Shown here: positions 11,501 through 21,701 of the stretch, piece by piece | How the letters are laid out: every line of letters begins with the position of its first letter | Position numbering within the stretch: position 1 is the stretch's first letter | From: Rhineura floridana | Taxonomy: Eukaryota; Chordata; Lepidosauria; Squamata; Rhineuridae | Direction of reading: 5' to 3' | Length of the DNA stretch: 64,000 nucleotides | Assembly (NCBI RefSeq): GCF_030035675.1 | Contig: NC_084495.1 | Location: 6,665,001-6,729,000, forward strand | The notes under the pieces: model-generated | What the model was told of the DNA's origin: nothing | Database searches by the model: none | What the model saw: only the letters and a program-made list of their open reading frames with translations | Translations under genes and position numbers: made by a program

Positions 11501-12579
11501 CTTTGAGTTTTTTAAATATTAAGTGAGAGCCCAAGCTTTCCATATGCTCCTCCAATAGAACAGCTGCAGCTACAACTCAGGAAAACATAAGCCTTCATCC
11601 TAAATTCACCTTAACTTTTTAAAAAACAAAATCTGGCCAATTATGAAAACATAGATGCAAAAAGGAATAGTTACCACAAACTACATAAACATTGAACCAA
11701 GCCAGTGAACTGCTGGCATATGAGAAGACAAGACATTCAGAATTCAGAGTGTGCTGTACATCACATTTGTCTTGAAACTAATATGATCGAGCATATCCCC
11801 AACTCTAATGTATGGCAGTGTATTGAGGATTACGTGGCTTCCAATATTTCAGATTTATTGTGATTGCCAATTTATCTTGAACAGATCTTCAGAGGATATA
11901 AATCTAATAACTTTAATAAAATCATATTTACTTTGGTTGCAAAGCATCATAGTTTGAGATAATCCCAGTGTCATTTTGCCCAAATGCATGAATTGAAACA
12001 ATTCACTTCAAAGTACATACTTCAGAGCACAGCTGCACAACACTTCGCAAATATACATCCTTTGTCTCAGAGGAAAAAGCTTTGGCAAGACCAGTCATTT
12101 ATTTTGCTGTGTGGTGTCAATGTAAACAGGATTCTCCTGTTTCTAGTTTTGAAGAAATATATAGGAAAAGAGGCCCCTGCACTGGTGAAGGAAATGGAGC
12201 CTGGCTTCCAACTCGCATTTGTCAAAGATGTAGCCCTCTTAGTAACCCCACATCTACCTAAGCCCAACTATGTCCAAGATCCAAGTCAAGACAGGAACTT
12301 GCTGCAGATAACAGCAACCTAAAAGAGGAATATACACCCAGTTAGATGCATCATGGAAAGATTAAAATAAGATCCAACAGACGAGGGAAATTCAGGGCTG
12401 ATCAAGCCACTTACCTGGCCATCAAGACCATTCATATAGCAAAGAGTGGGCACACCCACACCAATGATACAGGCACTCCACAAACAGACCAGTGTGCACA
12501 TAAGGCTGATCTGGTTGGTCTCTCCTCATTTATTATTTTTAAGAAGAAAAACACTTTATTTTTGTCTGTTAAACCCTTG

Positions 12580-12937
12580 CGCACACAGACATGGCCCCTC
12601 CAGACTGGAGTTTTATTGCAGGTATACTCTGCAACATGCTCTTTACACAATAGTGCATTAGTGGTGGATTTATTCTGTGATGCTTCCCCAATGCTACCAC
12701 GTTGTTGCTGTCTGGAGGGGCTACAGCACAACAAAAGAGGGCAACCCCCCCCAAAAAAAAGCTTTAGGATTTCAGCAGGAAGTTACAGGATATGCACTGG
12801 TTGGAAATGAAGCAATCTGACTGCCCCCAAACGTTTGCCAGGTGTAAACACTACTGAAAGTGAAATCGCCTATGACCACCCCAAACAGCATCACAGGCAC
12901 AAATTACGATTGTACTGTCTGGAGGGGCCCACGCTCA
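12580..12937. repeat. Repeat bounded by inverted GCCCCTCCAGAC motifs
   Basis: ggcccctccagac occurs near 12592-12604, and its inverse gtctggaggggc occurs at about 12708-12719 and again at about 12918-12930. Inverted 12-bp copies at both ends suggest a nonautonomous DNA transposon, perhaps two nested or tandem copies. No target duplication was recognised. Confidence 0.45.
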
Positions 12938-13332
12938 TTAAATGAGAAAAATAATAACAAAATACTTAAACCCAAACCAAATGCCTAAGATTAGTATCAA
13001 ATATGTATATAAAAAACAAAACCTCACTTCTCATTTTCCTACTCCAACTGTATGTAAGAGATGTTTAACCATACAATCCAAAAAGGATATTTGGGGCCAT
13101 TTTTCAAGTAATGCAGCTTTCATCCCAATTCTGAATCCAGCAGACTCACTCCTATTTCCCAAATAAACTTAATTAAGATCAGGTTTGTTCAAGGCTGCAA
13201 TCCTGTATTCACCTTGGCATAAGACCCTCTGACTTTAGTGGGATTTATGCCTAAATGAAAAATTATAGGTTCAAGATACATGCATGTCAGCAGCAGATAA
13301 CACTACTACAGTGTTAATAAAAACAATATTTA

Positions 13333-13549
13333 CAGTAGGGCTCCTCTTTTCAGCGGCCCACTTTTTGGCTTTCTGCTAATACAGCGGCTAAAATTAGAGT
13401 AAGGCCCCACTCATATGGTGCTTGTTCCGCGTTTACGGCATTTTTCAGGCACTGGGCGCCATTTTATTGAAGGAGTTCCACTTTATGCCAGGTTTCTCTT
13501 TTAGGCAGGGGTCTGGAATATAACCCACCGTATGAGTGGGGCCCTACTG
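13333..13549. mobile_element. mariner-type MITE with TA target duplication
   Basis: Left end TA-CAGTAGGGC at 13331 and right end GCCCTACTG-TA at 13549 are inverted copies flanked by TA. An inner aaggccccactcatatgg (about 13401-13419) repeats the right terminal sequence ccgtatgagtggggccc in inverse. The left arm is therefore either rearranged or holds a second copy. Noncoding. Confidence 0.8.
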
Positions 13550-15065
13550 TACTATCAGATTGTATTGTTTTATGTTGTTTTAATATGCTTTGTGTTTTAA
13601 TGATGTGTTGCATCACTGTTAAGCATCTTGGTTTGTATTCAACTAAGACCTACTCATGGTAGACCTACTGAAGTTAGTGAACACAAGTTAGTCATGTCTA
13701 TCAATGGGCCTACTTGGAATAAAACTAGCCTTGTGAGGACATGGCCCTAAAAATGGTCTGGAAATCTCATATTACTAACATAAACTATTTGTGGGGCCAG
13801 TGTCCAACCAAAGTCTCACTTGGAATGAGTCAAGTGATCAACGCTGAATGCTTTCTGGAGCAACAGCAATGAGTGCAGCTGCTCTTGAACTTCTCATGAT
13901 GCAAGAGTGACTTCACCACAACCGACCAGCAAAAGGCTATTATCTACACTTAGCTTTGGGCCCCAACCATCTTTCTGTTCACTAAAATATTTTGCCTAAC
14001 AGACAGCAGTACAAGACCTGAATGACATCAGGTGGGCCCCCCCGCCTATCCCTCAGAGATTAGCCAAGTCTGAAGCACACGCTGGGTTTATCCTCATCTA
14101 ATATTCATTCTAGTAAACTAGCCAAGATACAGTAACACTGCAGCTCTTTGCTACCAAGAGGGCAAAAAATTGCTTCTTATACTGGCCAACTGCAGCAATC
14201 AAGTGGAAACGGAACAAGTTGACAACAGCCCATATTTGCGTGACAAAACCAGATCTGGGGGCAAGCCAAGAACAGTGAGACAGCAGGCATGGACATCCAA
14301 TTCCTCATTCACTGAACGTGGTTGCAGGCTCAACTAAAGGCATAACTCTAGCGCCATGACTTGCTCTTTTGCCACAGGACTGGAAGAGTAACAAAACCAC
14401 TGCTTTGCATTGACCCTCAAAACTATCACCTGCCTTATACCCAGGGCTCAGTCATAAAGGACAAAGGATGCCAGCCCCAAGACAAGCAAGACTTGGTAAG
14501 TCTGTCCTTTGCAAAAACTCCTCCCAGCAACAGGAAATCTGGATGGCTGCTTCAATCATACGTAATATTTCATCTTTATATAGCATATAAATTGGTAGGC
14601 CAGTACTACTCCCATGTTTCAAATGATGTTGGGGCTGCAGAACAGTTCTTTACAAAGCCCCACGTAGAAAGTTAATGATGGAAGCATGATTTGATCCAGT
14701 GATCTTTGCTCCTAAGCTATCTCAGACACTCAAAACCAAACTGTAAAAAGTCCCTTCTGCTTTGTTTATTCCTCCCCACAACCACCCACACCCCTCCTTC
14801 CTGCACAGCATAACACAGGACGTGTCACTTCTTATTTGAAAGGGCACACACACAGCTTCGCTCAGCAACAGTGGCCTGGATCAGAAGGAGTTTCCAAATC
14901 ACGTTCTATGCGCCCAGATGTAGAGACCCCAGAACTTCACTCTATAACTAGGTATGTAGAAACCGGGGGCTGGGGCGGTCCCCTGCTAGTGGGGCCAAAT
15001 TCCAACAGCATGTGAAGATATACATTCATACAATACACGCACGTGTATATTTAACTGTTCATGCA

Positions 15066-15152
15066 TCTGATGCGGTGGACTGTACTCCATGAAAGCATAT
15101 GCCACAATAAATTCGTTAGACGTTAAGGTGCCACACAAGAGACTTTGCTGTT
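15066..15152 (-). repeat. Short retroposon fragment (GTCTTGTGGCACCTTAAAG type), reverse copy
   Basis: On the minus strand it reads caaagtctcttgtgtggcac, then cttaacgtctaacgaattta and catatgctttcatggagtac, ending tccaccgcatcagatgcatg. This is a fuller copy of the element at 6518-6602. Confidence 0.5.
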
Positions 15153-16240
15153 TTCACAATGGATGAGGCTCTGGAGTTTCCAGTCTCCCTAGATGGCACA
15201 CGTTCCTCCTCCTCCTCTCCGCCCTGGACCCTAAACCTAAACCTAACACGAGGAGGAGGGGGCGGGAAGAGTGAGTGAGTGAGTGAGTGTTTGTTCCCCC
15301 CCCACCGCCCCGTCCACAGGGGCAGGGGCCGTTCGAGCAGGCGCCCCCCTGCCCCTGTGGAGGCAAAAGGGCAGACCAGGCAGGCTCCTCCCCGCCGACA
15401 GGAAGAAGGCGGCAGAGCTCCCTCCGGGCGCGGAGAGACTACCTTCGCGCCGGCGCCACCACCCCACCCACACGGCGCTCTGCACATGCTCAGAGGGCGG
15501 CCCTCCAGGCACGGGGAAAGAGGCGCGGCTGCTGCCCGCCTGCCCGCGTGCGCGCACCAGACTTACTTGTCCCGGATGATAGTCTGCAGCTCCCGGATCT
15601 GGTCGTTCATGGGCAGGAGCTTAAGCTGAGGGGCGGCGGCGGCGGCTGCCAACGGAGCCGCGTCAAGGGGGGCCCTGCCGTTGCTGCCCGAGCAGTAGCA
15701 GCCGCCGTTGCCGCCGCCACTACAACAGCTACTGCTACTATCCGGGCTGGGGGTCTCGCCGCCCGGGCCAGGGTCGGCGAAGCGGAGCTGCCGGGAAACA
15801 ACGCCGCCGCTGCCCGCGAGCGGCCGCTGAGGGCAGTCCTGGCCTCCCTCCGCCGCTGCCTGCTCCTGCCGGGACGCGCCTGCCGAGCCCACCCTCTGGT
15901 TGTGGCAAGGCATCGCCTCCATGCGCCGAGAGACGGAAGGCGCCGGTGCGCCACGCGCTCTGCCTCCTTTACCTCAGCTGCAGCGCCGCCTACGGGAGAG
16001 GGAGGGGCCCGGCGCTCGACCAGCGCCGGAGCCCGTCGCGGCCATTGGCTGCCGCCCTTGCCACTCCTCGCAGCTGAGGAGCGAAAAGGGCGCCTTAAGC
16101 CGAGGCCCCACCCCCTGGCTGGCAGGCAGGATGGCTCCGCTTTTTACTACAAGGCAGGAGAGGCTGCGGCGTTGGTCTTTCTCATTTGGGCCACGCACCT
16201 GTCTCACCCGCCCCACAGGCTGAAAGCGGTTTAACAGCCG
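15150..16240. promoter_or_regulatory. CpG island over UPRT exon 1 and promoter
   Basis: A dense run of CG dinucleotides in otherwise AT-rich DNA covers UPRT exon 1 and several hundred bases upstream. The minus strand has a CCAAT box (attgg on plus at 16044-16048), about 125 bp upstream of the chosen ATG. No TATA box is seen. A (GAGT)n microsatellite is at 15270-15290. This is the expected layout of a broadly expressed gene. Confidence 0.85.
15567..15922 (-). CDS. UPRT: UPRT exon 1 (N-terminus)
   Basis: Encodes 118 codons plus two bases. It starts MEAMPCHNQ (human UPRT has SMPCHNQ close to its start) and ends LLPMNDQIRELQTIIRDK, which is identical to the human protein just before TASRGD. The donor is GACAA|gtaagt, and the Lys codon is completed by exon 2. 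Residues 20-95 are low-complexity, with a Ser/Cys/Gly-rich run and an alanine run, and match human only loosely, as expected of a disordered leader. The ATG at 15922 was chosen because MPCHNQ follows at once and no further upstream in-frame Met is supported. The gene is divergent from ABCB7. Confidence 0.95.
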
Positions 16241-16289
16241 TCCCTTCTTACTTCTCCTCCTCGGGAAACCTAATCCTGACCGTGGAAAC

Positions 16290-16440
16290 CCTTAAGCAGC
16301 TTTCCCCAAGCTGGTGCCCTGCAGATGTTTTAGACTACGACTCCCAGCAACCACAACAAATATGGCCGAGCTGGCGCTGACTGATGGGAGTTGTAGTCCA
16401 ATTTAGCTGGAGGGCACAACTTTGAAGAAGGGAACCCTTA
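16290..16440. repeat. Short hairpin-type repeat (actacaactcccagca family)
   Basis: Contains the paired motifs ttagactacgactcccagca and ggagttgtagtccaatttag, which are inverse to each other and form a stem. Related copies are at 16700-16960, 42672-42780 and 42865-42930. This is a known style of reptile interspersed hairpin element; the superfamily is not certain. Confidence 0.6.
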
Positions 16441-16660
16441 AGCCGTCCAGACTGGTCCCAGCAACCTTGAAATGATTGGTTGTGAGGATATGCCACTGTT
16501 TTTAAATGCTTTTAGATGTTCTTAATCTCTTTAATGTTTTAATTTCATTTTTAATTGCGTTTTGTTGTTTACCACCCTAGGCTCCTTGGGAAGGGATGGT
16601 GGGATGAAAAGTTCAACAACAACAACATAATAATAATAATAATAATGTGGGCTATGTCTC
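16441..16660 (+). mobile_element. L2 LINE 3' UTR fragment
   Basis: AT-rich tract with gtttaccaccctaggctcct...gggatg, the terminal stem motif of L2, followed by a (CAA)n(TAA)n tail at 16612-16645. Noncoding. Confidence 0.6.
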
Positions 16661-16699
16661 CCATCACCCCCACATTATTATTATTATTCTGTCTCCCAA

Positions 16700-16960
16700 C
16701 CCCAGCCAGCACACAGGTGTACGATGCTGGGGTGATGGAAGCATGGCCATGCTTGCTGGGGCTGATGGGGGGCATAGTCCAAAACATCTGGAGGGCACCA
16801 GGTTGGGAAATGCTACCCTTAAGGTTGCCTTCTCCTACCTGGTGCCCAGATGATGCTGGACTGCACCTCCAATCATCCCTGACTATTAGCCATGCTGGTT
16901 GGGGCCGATGAGGGTTGGAGTCTGACAATACCTGGAGGATGGTAGGTTTGGGGGAAGGCT
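16700..16960. repeat. Hairpin-type repeat, two diverged copies
   Basis: Two neighbouring units share gctggggctgatggg...agtccaaaacatctggaggg and ggttggggccgatgagggtt. Between them lies an inverse arm (ctggactgcacctccaatca). Same family as 16290-16440. Confidence 0.55.
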
Positions 16961-17029
16961 GTATCTTAAGAGATTCCTGATGGGAAATTCTCAGTGCTGT
17001 CATCGAGCTACACTTCCTGGCGGCATACC

Positions 17030-17280
17030 ATGACAGTTGAAAGTAGTAAAATGGTGTTAGGAAAGTATGATTTGTTACTGTGTTTTCATTGGAAGTTGTA
17101 ATTGTTGCTTTTTAATAATGTTATTACCTTATTTAATTTTTGTAAATTGTATTGTTTTTATTGATATGTATTTCTATATTTGTGTTTATTTTTTGTAAGC
17201 CGCCTTGAGGGCCTTTTGGCCAAAAGGCGGGATAGAAATAAATAAATAAATAAATAAATAAAAATAATATACCTTTCTAG
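17030..17280 (+). mobile_element. L2 LINE 3' UTR fragment
   Basis: Ends with aagccgccttgagggccttt and ggccaaaaggcgggatagaa, a stem typical of L2 3' ends, followed by an (AAAT)n tail at 17238-17265. Noncoding. Confidence 0.7.
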
Positions 17281-17299
17281 TGTAAATACTGATGGCTTT

Positions 17300-17510
17300 C
17301 ATGGAGGATGACTATCAATGGCTATGCCACTTCTTGTATCAGAGCCAGCATGCCAGTTGGTGGGGATCACAGGCAGGCAAATACGTTGCTTGCGAACTTC
17401 CCAGAGGCATCTGGTTGGCCACTGTGGGAAATAGGTCACTGGACTAGGTAGGCCTTTGGCCTGATCCAGCAGGCATCATCTTATGCCCTTATGCTTATGA
17501 CCATTGCAAA
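17300..17510 (+). mobile_element. CR1 LINE 3' UTR and tail
   Basis: Contains the CR1 3' UTR words gaggatgactatcaatggct, ctggttggccactgtgggaa and ctggactaggtaggcc, then gcctgatccagcagg. It ends in ttatg-type octamers (cttatgcccttatg). Confidence 0.8.
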
Positions 17511-17514
17511 AGGG

Positions 17515-17890
17515 ATGTATGCATAGCTGGTTTTAAAACAGGATTAAACAAATGCATGGAGGATAAGGTTATCAATGGCTATTGGTCATGATGAGGTAGT
17601 ATACATCTGAATTCCAGTTATTCAGAACATAGAAAGCTGTCTTAAACTGAGTCAGACCATTGGTCCTTCTAGCTCAGTAATGTCTACACTGACTGACAGC
17701 AGTTCTCCAAAGTTTCAAATGGCATCTCTCCCTGTCCTATCTGGAGATGCCTGGGATTGAACCCGGGCCCTTTTGTGTGCAAAGCAGATCCTCTGTCACT
17801 GAGCTATGGCCCTTACCAATACACAAGGAAGAGAGTGTTGTTATACTCACGTCCTCTTCTGAAGGTCCTGGATGCATCTGGTTGGGCAAT
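17515..17890 (+). mobile_element. CR1 LINE 3' UTR fragment split by a SINE
   Basis: 17515-17625 (ggattaaacaaatgcatgga, ggataaggttatcaatggct) and 17817-17890 (aagagagtgttgttatactc, ggatgcatctggttgggca) are successive parts of the same CR1 3' UTR. The SINE at 17626-17816 separates them. Confidence 0.75.
17626..17816 (-). mobile_element. tRNA-derived SINE, reverse copy
   Basis: On the minus strand: head gggccatagctcagtgacag, box B ggttcaatcc-like, body with gccagt/ctgactgtcagtgtag and ggaccaatggtctgactcag. Same family as 9597-9798. It is inserted into a CR1 3' UTR. Confidence 0.85.
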
Positions 17891-17946
17891 AGGACATAAG
17901 AAGAGCCTGCTGGATCAGGCCAGTGGCCCATCTACTCCAGCATCCT
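17889..17946 (-). mobile_element. CR1 3' terminal fragment
   Basis: The minus-strand reading ggatgctggagtagatgggc, then cactggcctgatccagcagg and cttatgtc, is the terminal 60 bp of CR1. It abuts the 5' UTR of the large L2. Confidence 0.7.
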
Positions 17947-17966
17947 GGAGCCCATCTACTCCCACT

Positions 17967-18342
17967 GCCTGCAAGGGGAAGAGGACCATCACTGCCCAGG
18001 GAGGGAGAGCCATCTGCCTGCTTTGCTGCTGCTGCTTGACCAACATCTCTGCTCTCTCCTTCTTGGGCTCCTGCTGTGCACGTGGGCACCTTGCAGGACC
18101 AGGCTCCAGGTACTCAGCCAGCTGTGCCTGATACTGTTCCACCTGTCCCTTCTCTGGAGGGGATATATAAGCCGGCTGGCTGAGGGGGCTTGGGAGATCC
18201 AGTGCCTACAAGGGAGGAGGACCATCACTGCCCAGGGAGGGAGAGCCATCTGCCTGCTTTGCTGCTGCTGGATAACATCTCTGCTCTCTCCTTCTTGGGC
18301 TCCTGCTCTGCACGTGGGCACCTCGCAGGACCAGGCCCCAGG
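17967..18342 (+). repeat. Duplicated 5' UTR units of the L2 element
   Basis: A unit of about 145 bp occurs twice, at 17967-18111 and 18204-18342, with about 92 bp between. Both share accatcactgcccagggagg, tctgcctgctttgctgctgc and ctccttcttgggctcctgct. Differences are few. The spacer holds ggatatataagcc at 18161. Confidence 0.88.
18161..18173 (+). promoter_or_regulatory. TATA-like motif in L2 5' UTR
   Basis: TATATAA at 18164-18170 lies between the two 5' UTR units of the L2 copy. It could serve as an internal promoter of the element, but LINE promoters are usually TATA-less, so this is a suggestion only. Confidence 0.3.
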
Positions 18343-21300
18343 TGGCGCTTTTCCCGGGAAGAAGAACGGTTTGAGAGCTGCGTTGGTGCGCATGGAGCAC
18401 GGGACTGTGGTTGTTGTGTAGACCTGAATGAAATGAGTGGATGTTTGTATGACTGTATGTTGTGAGTGTGTGTGTATTTTTATTTTATTTTATTTTTATT
18501 TTATTTTATTTTATTATGTGCCTGGGCGGGAGGATAGGGTATTGGGAGGGGGGACCAGAGGGGGCCCCTGTTAGCGTAGTGACGGGTAATGGGAGGTATG
18601 GCGTTGTGAGGAGGACATGCCGGTTGAGGGGAACTCGGCACAGACAATTGGTGGCTGTACCGTGTTCCGGTCCTCCCCACATCCACAGGATTGCTGGTAG
18701 TTCTATCAGCCAACTCTCGGATCTCCAGTTGCTGCTGCTTAATGCCAGATCGGTAAATAATAAAGCTTCCCTCATCCATGATTTAATTGTGGATGAGGCG
18801 GCCGATCTGGCATTTATTACTGAGACATGGGTGAGCGATCTGGGAGGCATTAATCTCTCCCAGCTGTGCCCACCTGGGTACTCGGTTCAGCATCTGGGTA
18901 GATCCGAGGGTCGGGGAGAGTGAATCGCTGTGGTCTATAGAAGTTCCATCCCTCTCATTAGGCACCCTATCCAGGTAGCTAATGGTCTGGAGTGTCTCCA
19001 TATTACGTTGGGCCAGCGAGACAGACTGGGAATACTGTTGGTGTACCGTCCACCCTGCTGCCCAACAGCCTCCCTAACTGAGCTGACGGAGGTGGTCTCG
19101 GGTTTGGTGTTGCGATCCCCCAAATTTATGGTATTGGGGGAATCTCAACATTCATGCCGAGACCGCTTTGTCTGGGGCGGCTCAGGACTTCATGGCCTCC
19201 ATGACAGCCATGTGGCTGTCTCAATTTGTTACTGGCCCTATGCATATTTCGGGGCACACTCTAGACTTAATTTTTGCTACTGGAGCAGGGGATGGTGATC
19301 TGGGAGTGAGGGATTTTACATCTATTCCTCTGTCATGGACAGATCATCACCTATTGAGGTGTAGGCTCACAATGTTTTCTCCCCTCTGCAAGGGTGGAGG
19401 ACCTATTAAGATGGTCCGCCCCCGGAGACTAATGAATCCTGAAGGTTTTCAGAAGGCTCTGGGGAGTTTTCCGGCTGATAAAACTGACGCTCCTGTTGAA
19501 ACCCTGGTCAATCTGTGGAATACGGAAATGACCCGGGCAGTTGACACGATCGCCCCGGTGCGCCCTCTCCTCTGCAGAGCTCAATTGGCTCCGTGGTTTA
19601 CCCCGGAGCTAAGAGTGATGAAGCAAGAAAGGAGACGGCTTGAGTGCAAATGGAGGCGAACTCCCGACGGCTGTGGTCTTGCACTTGTGAAGATCTCTAC
19701 CAAGCTCTATGTGAAGGCGGTGAGGGCAGCGAAGAAGCAGTACTTTGCTGCCTCCATTCAGTCATCTTCTAACCGCCCAGCGGAACTTTATAAGGTTGTT
19801 CGGGGACTTTTACACTCTGGTCCTCAGAACGCAATAATACCATCAATAGCCCGCTGTAATGAGTTTGCGAGACACTTCCAAGATAAGATCGCAAACATCC
19901 GCCAGGACCTTGACTCCAATATTGTAGCAGTTGAGCCTAATGAGGTGTCCGGAGCACAGTCCTGTCCTGTTTTATTGGATGAATTTCAGTTGGTTCAGCT
20001 CGAGGACGTGGACAAGGTGCTTGGACAGGTGCGGGCGACCACTTCTGCTCTGGATCCTTGCCCCTCATGGCTAATAAAAGCTAGCAGGAACGGAACAGCC
20101 GGATGGGCCAAGGAGGTGATCAATGCCTCTTTACGAGAGGGAGTGGTACCACCCTGCCTGAAACAGGCAGTGGTGAGACCGCTCCTAAAGAAACCCTCCT
20201 TGGACCCTGAAAATCTTGACAACTATAGACCGGTAGCAAATGTTCCGTTCCTGGGCAAGGTTTTAGAGCGTGTGGTTGCTCACCAGCTCCAGGCTCTCTT
20301 GGATGAAACTGATTATCTGGATCCATGTCAATCGGGCTTTCGGCCGGGGTTTGGTACAGAAACAGCCTTGGTCGCCCTGTATGATGACCTCTGTCGGGAG
20401 AAAGACAGAGGGAGTGTAACTCTGTTGGTTCCCCTTGATCTCTCAGCGGCTTTTGATACCATCGACCATGGTATCCTTCTGGGACGTCTTGCGGACTTAG
20501 GAGTTGGAGGCACTGCTTGGCGGTGGCTGTGCTACCTCAAGAATCGTCTCCAGAAGCTGGTGCTTGGGGAGCATTACTCGAGTCCCTGGATACTCCAATA
20601 TGGGGTCCCACAGGGTTCAGTTCTGTCCCCCATGCTCTTTAATATCTATATGAAGCCGCTGGGCGAGGTCATTAGGAGATTTGGAGTGCGTTTCCAGCAA
20701 TATGCTGATGATACGCAGCTCTACTTCTCCTTTTCATCTTCTTCAGGTGAGGCTGTTAATGTACTAAACCACTGCCTGGCCGCGATAATGGACTGGATGA
20801 GAGCTAATAAACTGAGACTCAATCCTGACAAGACTGAGATGCTGTTGGTGGGAGGGCTCTCTGCCCAGATGGTTGATGCCCGACCTGCCCTAGATGGGGT
20901 TACACTCCCCCTAAAGGAGCAGGTCCGTAGTTTGGGGGTCTTATTAGATCCGCTCCTGTCACTGGAGGCTCAAGTAGCCTCGGTGGCACGGAATGCGTTC
21001 TACCAGCTTCGGCTGGTAGCCCAACTACGACCCTATCTGGATAGGGAGAACCTTGCCACAGTTATCCATGCTCTGGTAACCTCTAGATTGGACTACTGTA
21101 ATGCACTCTACGTAGGGTTACCTCTGAAGACGGTTCGGAAACTTCAGCTGGTGCAGAATGCTGCGGCCAGAGTTCTTACTGGGACAAAAAAATTTGATCA
21201 TATAACACCTGTCCTGGCCCAGCTGCACTGGCTACCAATATGTTTCCGGGCCAGATTCAAAGTGTTGGTTCTTACCTATAAAGCCCTTAACGGCATCGGA

Positions 21301-21701
21301 CCGCAATACCTGGCGGAACGCCTCTCCCGCTATGTACCTACCCGGTCGCTGCGCTCGACGTCAAAGGCCCTTCTCCGTGTCCCAACGCATAGGGAGGCAC
21401 GGAGAACGATAACTAGAGCTAGGGCCTTCTCAGTGGTGGCCCCCGAACTATGGAACGCCCTCCCTGATGAGATACGCCTGGCGCCTTCTTTGCTATCTTT
21501 TCGGCGCCAGGTAAAGACCTATCTCTTCGCCCAGGCATTTTAAAAATTTTAAAATTTGAATTTAAAATTGAAAATTTTTAATTATGTTTTATTGTGTTTT
21601 TGTATTTTAACCTGTTTTATTATGCTGTGCACCGCCCTGGGAGCTTATTGCTATAGGGCGGTCTAAAAATGTAATAAAATAAAAAAATAAAAAAAATAAA
21701 T

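Larger units (their letters stand above)
1776..15566 (-). other. UPRT: UPRT intron 1, repeat-bearing
   Basis: A 13.8-kb first intron. Recognised contents are listed separately: an L2 tail, a Cys-rich fossil, two Sauria SINEs, L2 fragments, a hAT MITE, a tRNA SINE, an RTE-like LINE 3' end, a mariner MITE and short retroposon pieces. The intervals 1776-2319, 2531-3690, 7310-8540, 9800-10610, 11500-12540 and 13550-15070 contain no gene or repeat that I can name. The open frames in them, up to 112 codons, show no family signature. Confidence 0.7.
17950..21701 (+). mobile_element. L2-clade LINE, nearly full length
   Basis: The 5' UTR (about 17950-18690) contains two related units and a TATA-like motif. 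One long coding region follows. The endonuclease starts near 18700 (LLLLNARSVNNKASLI, ITETWVS) and runs to WTDHH at about 19330. The reverse transcriptase has LLKKPSLDPENLDNYRPVAN, VPQGSVLSPMLFNIYM and QYADDTQLYF. The C-terminal block is LHWLPICFRARFKVL, and the coding region ends at 21543. The 791-codon part from 19168 is open. Two lesions lie upstream: an in-frame TGA at 18921-18923 and a one-base shift near 19140, where GDLNIHAE would be expected. The 3' end is a GCCCTGGGAG...GGGCGG stem with an A-rich tail. Confidence 0.93.

Noticed and set aside
12346-12810. 154-codon plus-strand frame
   Set aside because: It overlaps an interspersed repeat with inverted motifs and has no recognisable domain.
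15287-16234. 315-codon plus-strand open frame
   Set aside because: It is antisense to UPRT exon 1 and its promoter within a CpG island; Arg/Ala/Pro-rich content comes from GC bias and no family is recognisable.
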